Below, in pieces: positions 55,851 through 64,000 of a stretch of 64,000 nt of DNA (position 1 is the stretch's first letter; each line of letters begins with the position of its first letter). The notes beneath the pieces were generated by a model. That model ran no database searches, had not been told where the DNA came from, and saw only the letters and a list, made by a program, of their open reading frames with translations. The translations under genes were made by a program, and so were the position numbers. Source of the DNA: Bursaphelenchus xylophilus (lineage: Eukaryota > Nematoda > Chromadorea > Rhabditida > Aphelenchoididae); the NCBI GenBank assembly GCA_904066235.2, contig CAJFCV020000001.1, positions 1,488,001 through 1,552,000 on the forward strand, given 5' to 3'.

Positions 55851-56760
55851 TTACGGTAGATGGGGTTGAAAATGTAGGCAAAGTGGGAGTCCGATATGGA
55901 TGAAATTTGACATAGCTTTAAGTAGAAATTCTCTAAGACAAATACCACACTCCTAGGTCGCGTTTTGCAGGAATGAACGAGATTTTTTTGTCGAAAGTTG
56001 AAAAAAATGTAAATTCTTTTTTTGCGAATTTTCTCATCGAAAGTTTTGTGGCTATTTTTAATGTAGAGGGAAACATTTCCACAAAAAAATAAAATTTTTC
56101 CGCCCGAAGCTGACAAAGATATGGCCCAAAAGCGGGTTTTTCTATGATCGTTACGGTAGATGGGGTTGAAAAATGTAGGCAAAGTGGGAGTCCGATATGG
56201 ATGAAAATTGACATAGCTTTAAGTAAAAATTCTCTAAGACATATACCACACTCCTAGGTCGCGCTCTGCAGAAATGACCGAGATTTTTTAGTCGAAACTT
56301 GACAAGAATTCAAAAAATTTTTCGCGAATTTTCTCATCAAAAGTTTCATAGCTACTTCTACCTTGCAGAGTAACATTTCCACAAAAAAAAAATTTTTTCC
56401 GCCCGAAACTGACAAAGATATGGCCCAAAAGCGGGTTTTTCTATGACCGTTACGGTAGATGGGGTTGAAAAATGTAGTCAAAGTGGGAGTCAGGTATGGA
56501 TGAAATTTGACATAGCTTTGGAAAAAAAATCTCCAGGGCATATGCGACATTTCTATCCCTCGCTTTGCAGTAACAACCGAGATTTTTTAGTCCAAATTCG
56601 GCAAGAATTCAAAAATTTTTTTGCGAATTTTCTCATCAAAAGTTTCATGGCTATTTCTACTGTAGAGAGCAATGTTTCCACAAAAAATCAATTTCTTCCG
56701 CCCGAAACTGGCAAAGATATGGCCAAAAAGCGGGGTTTTTCTGGCCGTCTCCGCATTTCG
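55851..56760. repeat. 300-bp tandem repeat, three units
   Basis: GTTACGGTAGATGGGGTTGA begins near 55851, 56150 and 56450. Each unit continues with AAAGTGGGAGTCCG, GACATAGCTTT, a CGAGATTTTTT block and AAAGATATGGCCCAAAAGCG. The third runs on into family G interior text (GTACTCTCTCGACAGATCG). Confidence 0.88.
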
Positions 56761-57600
56761 TGTACTCTCTCGACAGATCGTTGTATACCTCGGATGCCCC
56801 TGCAAAGTGTGAGCTAAAAGTTTTAGGAATTGATATATGGCCTATGACTGATGCATGTGCAAAATTTGACCCATTTTTGTCCAATGCCCTCTGGGGTTTT
56901 TGCGAAAATCTTAAAAAACTTTCAAAAACTATGAGTTTAACCCTAAAAACGATGACTTTAAAATTTAAAAAGAAAAAATACAAAACTACAAGACATGGTA
57001 ACTATATCAAGATTAAGGAGGTCAGACATATTTTTCCATTTTTTGTCTGAAGGTTTACGTCATTTTGCCCGATACAATCGCAAATCTACCGTGAGAAATG
57101 AAAGAAATTTGAGGATCTTGATAAAAAATCGGGCTCACAACGTATTATTTGCCCTTTTAAAACTCGAAATGACCTTGAAAAAAATTAATACCTCTAATTT
57201 ATCTACCATTTTTCAAATAATTTTTTTCCAAAAATCTCAAAATCGCTTCAAAATTCAATCGAAAAAATACATTATTTTTAACCCACCAAAATAACGTCGA
57301 CACGGTCTTGTTTATCGCCCCACAAGAATACCGGAGCTAAAATTAAACGGAGAAAATTTTAGAACTTATTGTTACAGATAAGGTTTATTATGTGCCCCGA
57401 AAGAGACTTTTTTTTCGGCTCTTCCCCTGCGGCGTTTATCAGTAAAAACGATCGCAAATACGGTCGAGCTGGGGGGAGTCAATCGCCTTGGACGCCGCAC
57501 TTTGATTTTTGTGCTGATAGAGAGTATCGTCGGGCGAAAATATAGAAGTGTATGATAGTATAATAAATCTGGGGGACCAAAAATTTTAGAATTCAAGCCG
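56760..57600. other. Gene-free stretch
   Basis: Family G interior text to about 56885, then AT-rich DNA without a gene. Confidence 0.4.
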
Positions 57601-57607
57601 GATCCTG

Positions 57608-58400
57608 TCTAGCAAGTTTTCGCGGCGGGACCAAAGATTTTAGATTTCAAGCCAGATGTCACCACGAAAACATTGGAAAACATGAAAAATGTCTGAAAAT
57701 TGTCCGTACTATCCTAAAAAGTTTAGTTTTTCGGGTATGAAAGCCCTAGAAAGTTTTCGCGGCGGGACCGAATTTTTGGATGTTTAGTAAGATCTCGTCA
57801 CGAAAACCTTTCAGGACTCCGAAAATGTCTGCAAATTTTTTGTACTATCCTAAAAAATTCAGTTCGCCGGGTTTTAAAGCCCTAGAAAGTTTTCGCTGCG
57901 GGACCAAAATGTTTGGATTTTTAGTTAGATCTTGCTATGAAAACAATGAAAAACTCAAAAAGTAACTTAAAATGGTCCGAAGTACTTTAAGAATTTCAGT
58001 TTGCTTAGTTTCGGATCTCTAAATATAATAACTTTCGTGTTGAGACCAAGTAATTTTGATTTTTTCTAAAAATCCCGCAACGAAAACATTCGAAGGGTCA
58101 GAAAATGGCATCTAACCATTACAGAGACACTATAGTACAATTTTAATACTTTTTTAAAAATATAAAACATGCTTTCGTGGTGGGACCAACAAGTTTTAAA
58201 ATTTTGATTGTGTCTCGACACGAAAGCTGTCTAAATGGACAGAAACAAGGGGAAATCACAACAAATGACTATAAAAGTGGCTGACAGAAAATTTTTTAAT
58301 TCTTTCATGTTTTCGTCTCGAGATCTTTCGATTTTTTTATTTTCGGGGTGTCCCGGCACGAAAACATTTTTAGTCTCTAAAAGTCAGCGAAAATAAGGGT
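57608..58400. repeat. Tandem repeat of TTTTCGCGGCGGGACC (about 137-bp period)
   Basis: Cores near 57621, 57757, 57893, 58036, 58175 and 58314. Each unit also carries a GACACGAAAAC-type inverted core about 60 bases later. Confidence 0.75.
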
Positions 58401-58854
58401 TTCATCTGAAAATCACATGACAATAAAATAAAAATGACTATTTCAATGTAGAACAGCGATAAAAATAATATATTTGCAATAAATAGCATCCGTATTTTAC
58501 CCATCGAACTCAAGTCCAAACAAATCTTGCCGTGCGTGACCTGAAAATAGTTGCATCAGACAATAATCTCCATTCAAACTAAATTCCTCGATTATGCGTT
58601 TCGAAACGGACGCGATAAGATCGACAAAAGTTCACGGAGAGAGGAAACGGCCCAGACAATTAAAACCTAACACATACAACTACTGATAAGAGACTTTCCA
58701 ACATCTCAAAGGGCATTCGGACCCCAATTTCAGAGCCGTAAACACTTGGGAACGTGATTTAAACGAAAATTGAGGAAAGTTGAAAATTTAAATTTTTGGG
58801 AAAAAAAGTTTTTTTTTGAAATTATGCAAATTTTGATAAAAATGCCTGCTTCGC

Positions 58855-59061
58855 CGCAAGGGAAAGGCTACGAATTTTATGAAAATGCTAATAGTTCATC
58901 TTCAAAGTCGCTGGAGTGATTTCGGCGACATGCACTGTGCAAAAACAAAAATTTTACTTGCACCGTGCAATACACTTTTTCGATCTGTCGCTTGCACCCT
59001 AAATTTTTCTGCACAGTGCTATCGCCAACAATCCTTCCAGCGACTTTGCAAACGGACTAGT
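58855..59061. mobile_element. Family B element in a family C end
   Basis: An inverted C end (GGCTACGAATTTTATGAAAA, TGCTAATAG) runs straight into the complete B element 58891-59061, whose right end is CAGCGACTTTGCAAACGGAC. Confidence 0.75.
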
Positions 59062-59138
59062 ATTTAAAGAGAGTTAAAAAAAACTATTTTTAAGGTTGTA
59101 CATGGCTTGATGAAAACTTCTTACACTTTATGGATGTA

Positions 59139-60015
59139 CAGGGTGGGGCATCTTTGTGGCCCGATTTGAATTGGCTATAACTTCTTTAGTTTTTGGCCAA
59201 ATTTTAAAATTCTTTTTTTCCCTGAATCGTCAGCCAACCCCATTTTGTTTGATACCAAATATGTTATACATAGTAAGTGTATATCTACAGTTATTGGATT
59301 TATTCTTGGAGTTCATTTTTTTCGGTCGTTTTTCGGTTGTTTTTTCGGTCTTTCCCGGTGTGTCCAGAAATGGAGTACGGTCCAGAAGAAAAAATACGGT
59401 GGAATTTACCCTCCCGAAAATCGACGATGAGAATAAGAACAAAAAGTGAAGATCAACCTCCAGAGTTCGTCGAATGGTCCTTGCTGAAGGCATTCCCTCG
59501 GTTCTGGCCAAACTTCGTGTACTCATATGCGGATTTTCTCGGAATTTTGACAAAACTTCTTAAATTTTCAGCTCCGTTCGTACTCATCTGTCCTGCTTTT
59601 TTTGTTTCCTGTTAACGCTGCCAGTCTCAAGGAACTTATTCCACGAACGTCGAATTGTCTTGCGATCTGGACGTTAGGCATTACGTCCGTATTTCATGCG
59701 GTATCCCCATTTGAAAATTTAGCGCCGAACCGTACTTGCTATACCAAACCACAGACCAAGCCTTTTCTTCCACACCGGACTCCATTTTCGGACACACCGG
59801 GAAAGACCGAAAAAACAACCGAAAAACGACCAAAAAAATGAACTCCAAGAATAAATCCAATAACTGTAGACGACACTCACCTATGTATAACATATTTGGT
59901 ATCAAACAAAATGGGGTTGGCTGACGATTCAGGGAAAAAAAGAATTTTAAAATTTGGCCAAAAACTAAAGAAGTTATAGTCAATTCAAATCGGGCCACAA
60001 AGATGCCCCACCCTG
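59139..60015 (-). mobile_element. Mariner-type foldback element with HTH remnant
   Basis: The ends are CAGGGTGGGGCATCTTTGTG in inverted orientation, arms of about 260 bp, flanked by TA at 59137-59138 and 60016-60017. The loop (about 59455-59720, minus strand) encodes, with frameshifts, a mariner N-terminal helix-turn-helix: QIARQFDV, SWNKFLETGSVNRKQKKQDR, then ENPHMSTRSLARTEGMPSAR and TIRRTLEVDL. No catalytic domain is present. It is a non-autonomous derivative keeping only part of the DNA-binding region. Family assignment rests on ends, TA target and HTH. Confidence 0.8.
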
Positions 60016-60019
60016 TACA

Positions 60020-60757
60020 GAAAAACAAATTTTTTTTTCAAATTTTTGTAATTTATACAAATTTTTGAGGAAATTAATGAGGATCTTGAAAAAAATTCTA
60101 AGCTCCGAAACAGTTATTTTTGACGAAAAATTGACAAATTATAAAAAATTTTACTAGCGGCAAAAAGTTCTGAGAATTCATCGCGGCTCCAAATTCCGTG
60201 GCACCCAAACATTGCACAATGCAAAAAGTGATAAAATGTACGCAAAAAAAGTCTACGCATTTTTAAAAAGGCGTAGAAGCCTTTCTTTTTTTTTATTTTA
60301 AAAACTGCGCGACATCCAAAAAAATTTTTTTTTTTTAATTTTTACCTCAATTCTCAGAGCTAAAAACCCACAAAAACCCCACATCGATTCTTTGAACACT
60401 CAAATCTCTCCCCAATTTTATGCAAATTAAACTATAGCCAGCACTCCCAATTAGTTTCGGGAATTCGTGTACGGGCCAGACGCGTTTTAAACAATAATAA
60501 TCAGTTTAGGAGTGTGTAACATTCGCCTCGCATTCCAAACGTAATTAAATTCTGGTTAATCCGACAGTCAAATTATGGGAACTTTTTGTGGACGTAGTGC
60601 CTGTTCGGCCACCGTATGATACATGTGTACTTTATGTGGGTGGGGAAATTGGAAATTTGAGAGACAGCGAGTGATCTAGTTTTTTCAGCCCTGATTTTTT
60701 TCGCCCTGTGCAAACTCCCAAAATCAAAAACTTTTACTCCTACTACTGTTATACTAA
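60020..60757. other. Gene-free stretch
   Basis: An isolated GCACAATGC near 60215 with a family C-like word AAAAGTCTACGCATTTT; otherwise AT-rich. Confidence 0.4.
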
Positions 60758-61206
60758 CAAGGGAAGTACCTCAAGTGCGACGCTCAGATTTTCTTTAAAT
60801 TTTGCACATACGTCGGGTATGGACTAAATATCAATTCCTGAAAGTTTTAGCTCACGTTTTGCGGGCCCCGCCGAGATATCGAACGATTTTTGCCGCCGAG
60901 AGAGCACGCTGAACGTGGAGAGCGGTCAGAGAGAGAACCGCTTTTTGGCCATAACTTTGGCAGTTTCGTGCGGAAAAATTTGATTTTTTGTAGAAACATT
61001 ATCCTTTACGGTTGAAATAGGCATGAAATTTTTTGTGCCGAAATTCCGCAAAAAATCCTAAATTTTCGCCGACTTTCGATCTAAAAATCTCGGTTGTTTC
61101 TGCAAAGCGCGAGCTAGGATTCTCGCATATATCTTGGAAAAAATTATTCTAAATTTGTGCCAAGTTTCATCAAAATCTGAGCGTCGCACTTGGAGTACTT
61201 CCCCTG
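60758..61206. mobile_element. Family G element, simple copy
   Basis: Ends CAAGGGAAGTACCTCAAGTG / CACTTGGAGTACTTCCCCTG, TAA duplicated (60755-60757, 61207-61209). 449 bp. It contains all interior blocks seen as fragments elsewhere (GTGCGACGCTCAGATTTTC, GAGATATCGAACG, GGCCATAACTTTGGCAG, CAAAGCGCGAGCTAGG), so it serves as the reference for them. Confidence 0.85.
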
Positions 61207-61208
61207 TA

Positions 61209-61342
61209 AATTGTCGGAAAAATAATGTGGTTCTGTTGCTGCAAAATGCCTTGTCTCACCTTAGTTCTTCACCAAATTCTCAGCCGTGGCTAGCTGTCGC
61301 AAATTTATGATGGGCCACATTATTTTCCCGACGGATTGATAG
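61209..61342. mobile_element. Family A element, AATGTGG subtype (A28)
   Basis: ATTGTCGGAAAAATAATGTG ... CCACATTATTTTCCCGACGG. It abuts the family G element. Confidence 0.65.
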
Positions 61343-61639
61343 TCCGTCCATAAAATCGCTGAAGTGATCACGCAAAAAAAAATTCGAGGGCCTTAACATT
61401 CGCCATAAGGCACGTAGAACCGTAATTTTTGGACTATAAAAGTCCGAACGCTTGCAAATGCCACATGTTTAATTTCAAGACATTTTAATGTAAACTGAGG
61501 GCATAACAGGCCTTCGAATTTGGTGGGGTCTCATTTTTCATAAAGTTTTTTTTTCGCTTTTTACATTGACGTTTGTAAAAAGGTATTGAAATTATACCAT
61601 GGTGGCTTTGTAATTATTAGATAACATTTTCTGACCGTT

Positions 61640-62070
61640 CGAGTGTTTTCGTTGCGGTATTTAATCAAAAAATCAAAATTACTCGGTCTCAACACGAAAC
61701 TTTTTTAGAGATCTGAAACTAAGAAAACTGAATTTTTAGAGCACTTCGGACTATTCACAGTTGCTTTTTGAGTTTTCCAGTGTTTTCGTGGCGAGATCTA
61801 ACTAAAATTCCAAAATTCTTGGTACCGCCACGAAGACTTGCTAGGGCTTTCAAACTCGAAAAACTGAACTTTTTAGGATGGTACGGACAATTTTCACTCA
61901 TTTTCAGAGTTCTACAAGGTTTTCGTGGCGAGATCTGGCTTGAATTCTAAAATCTTTGGTCCCGCCACGAAAACTTTAAAAGTTCTTCAATGTTTTCGTG
62001 GCGAGATGTAACTAAAAATCCAAAATTCTTGATACCGCCACGAAAACTTGCTAGGGTTTTGAAACGTTGA
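61640..62070. repeat. Inverted-orientation copy of the GTGGCGGGACC array
   Basis: GTTTTCGTGGCGAGATCTAA and GGTACCGCCACGAA cores near 61642, 61788, 61925 and 61997. Confidence 0.7.
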
Positions 62071-62590
62071 AAACTGAAGGTTTTAGTATATACGCACATT
62101 TAACTGCATCCCTAGAACTCTAAGATTTCAATAGCCCATGTTTGATCGCTCAAAGTTTCCCCTCTTGTAGCTACTTATCCATAGTTCCCCTCTTGTAGCC
62201 ACTTATCCTTTCCAGCACCTACCGTAGCCCTCTCTCTCTGCGTCTGCACAAAAAAAAACTATTCTCACTCCCATTCCTCCTACCGTACACCCCCCTCCCG
62301 TTATGAGTAACCAAAGAGGTGGAGGGCCATAAAAAATAGTTAAAAACGGTGGGGGCCCCGGCCACCGCACACATTATGGAATATGTAATGGGACATAATT
62401 AATATTCTAACCCGTTAAAACAATTATTATTGGGCGATGGGGGCAATGGGCCTGGGAATAGCCTAATGCGTTTCGAAACTGCATGTCACATCGCCGCCGG
62501 GCTAGGAATTGGTTATTACGACCGCCATAACTTGTTATTGGCCCTGGCCTATTTTTTGGGAGGCAAGGAACTAATCGGAAATTTGGGGGA
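62071..62590. other. Gene-free stretch
   Basis: A pyrimidine-rich patch at 62160-62300 and a GC-richer patch at 62350-62570, neither with a coding or splice pattern. Confidence 0.35.
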
Positions 62591-62742
62591 TATCGGTCTG
62601 TCGGGAAAATAATGAGCAGTAAGGTGCATTGAAAAACGCATCGCCGCCGAGGAAATGAATTGTGTCGCGGAGTAAAGCAAATTGCTTTTCATTTCAGCGA
62701 CGCGATCGACATTGTGCTCATTATTTTCCCGACAGACTTATA
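62591..62742. mobile_element. Family A element (A26)
   Basis: Complete; ends CGGTCTGTCGGGAAAATAAT and CCCGACAGACTTATA. Confidence 0.8.
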
Positions 62743-63008
62743 GGGCAAAAGTCAAATGTTTTTTTTGAAGTTAAGATATTAACGGAGGATGGAAAAGTAG
62801 CAGAAAGCATCAATAAAAAATTTTTGATAATTTCTGGCTTACTAGAGAATCAAAAAAAAAATTTTTTCTGGTTGCATTATAAAAAAAATCAAAAAATTAG
62901 AGAGTTTTTTTAAAAAGGTATCAAAAAGTATCAATGAGGACTTTTAACGTTTTTATAAAAAATAATCACAGTGCGCTAAAATTTGCATAGCCCATGTTTG
63001 GTCGCTCA

Positions 63009-63241
63009 CAAGGGAAGTCACTTTTTTCGCACTGACCACTCGGCCACCACTGCAGATGAAAAAAGCTGTTTCTTTTGAGGAGGCTATGCGCTCATTTCGG
63101 CTAAACTTTGCGGTCGATTTTCTCGGCCGAAAAGCCCCGTAAACACTTTTGGAAATCAGTTTTATGATCGCAGACTCTTCACGTTTGAAACCTACTAGGT
63201 CCCGTCCCAAAGTCCGTCTGCGAAAAAAGTGACTTCCCTTG
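63009..63241. mobile_element. Family G element, short
   Basis: CAAGGGAAGTCACTTTTTTC and inverse, duplication TCA (63006-63008 and 63242-63244). The ends match the 22210 foldback, but only 233 bp lie between. Confidence 0.8.
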
Positions 63242-63291
63242 TCAGAGTTCCCCTCTTTTAGTCACTTATTCATAGTTCCCCTCTTGTAATA

Positions 63292-63525
63292 CTAGTCCGT
63301 TCGCGAAGTCGCCGGACTGATTTTTGGCGCTTTCACTGTGCCAAAAAAGTCAGGGTGCGAGCGGCAGCCCACAAAAGCCTATTGCACGGTGCAAAAAGCA
63401 AGAAATTGCACAGTGCAAAGAAAACTTTTGTTTTCACACAGTGCATGTTGCCGAAATCACTCCAGCGACTTTTCGGACGAACTATTAGCATTTTCATAAA
63501 GTGCATGGACATTTTTCAAGCCGCC
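63292..63525. mobile_element. Family B element joined to a family C end
   Basis: The complete B copy is 63292-63487 (TAGTCCGTTCGCGAAGTCGC ... CGACTTTTCGGACGAACTA). It is followed at once by a C left end TTAGCATTTTCATAAAGTGC. Confidence 0.75.
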
Positions 63526-63630
63526 GTGAAGGGATGATGGACGCTTCGATTTATTTTACTTATTTACTTTTTGAATTTTTCGATCGCAAAAATTCTATTG
63601 TAATAGTCAGCAAAATAAAAAAGCTCATAT

Positions 63631-63740
63631 TATCAGTCTGTCGGGAAAATAATGAGCACTCTGTCGCATCGAAAAAATTGCTTTTTACTTCAGACGCTGT
63701 TGGCGCGGCGACCTGCCGTTAGGTGCCTGATAGACTAATA
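63631..63740. mobile_element. Family A element, decayed right end (A27)
   Basis: Perfect left end CAGTCTGTCGGGAAAATAAT; the right side is reduced to CCTGATAGACTAATA. Confidence 0.7.
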
Positions 63741-64000
63741 AATATAACGGTAAATGACAGCCGTTTATAGCCTCTATCATCCTTCCAAACTAATAATAAT
63801 ATTTGATGACCCAAACCGCACACAAAGATGCTCCAAAAATCAAACCGGCTTTGACACAAAAAACAGCTTATTTCAAGCTCCCAAATTGCTATGCAAAGAC
63901 TTAAATACCATTTATTTTGGCACTCATACTCTCTCTCCACCTCTTTGTCTCGGCCACCTAATATCTTAATCAGCCGCAAATACCCTCACAATTCTAATTA

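Overview
This window looks like a repeat-rich piece of a nematode chromosome, most likely a rhabditid close to Caenorhabditis. The evidence is four spliced genes with GT donors, short TTTTCAG-type acceptors and probable trans-splice acceptors just upstream of start codons, inside a very AT-rich background full of small palindromic transposons. From memory, guanylate kinase (guk-1) and the mitochondrial rRNA dimethyladenosine transferase (tfbm-1) are also neighbours on one cosmid (T03F1) of C. elegans chromosome I, which fits this reading.

Layout. About 1.3-9.2 kb is the gene-dense part: guk-1 (+, 3 exons), tfbm-1 (+, 5 exons) and, convergent to them, a small J-domain protein gene (-, 3 exons) whose HPD motif reads HTD. 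From 28.7 to 47.9 kb a single HNF1/HMBOX1-class homeobox gene (-, 6 exons) covers 19 kb. Its 27-residue first exon is separated from the rest by a 14-kb intron. All exon phases of the four models join exactly. I could support no intact gene in 9.2-28.7 kb or 48-64 kb.

The rest is repeats, which I could sort into families. (A) A palindromic element with ends CAGTCTGTCGGGAAAATAA, more than 20 copies, inserted at TA. (B) and (C) Two terminal-repeat families whose interiors are built from the palindrome GCACNGTGC. (D) A 230-250-bp foldback element inserted at TA, three copies. (E) and (F) hAT-like non-autonomous elements with GC-rich subterminal repeats and clear 8-bp target duplications. (G) Elements starting CAAGGGAA with 3-bp TNA target duplications, several of them large foldbacks carrying tRNA-like arms. 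Two mariner relics are also present. Tandem arrays with periods of 160, 69, 300 and about 137 bp complete the picture.

The most striking unexplained feature is the GCACNGTGC palindrome. It occurs perhaps two hundred or more times (judged by eye, not counted), in dense patches, in introns and intergenic DNA and inside at least two unrelated element families. Both half-sites are conserved while the centre base is free. This looks like a bound or self-propagating sequence rather than random low-complexity DNA.
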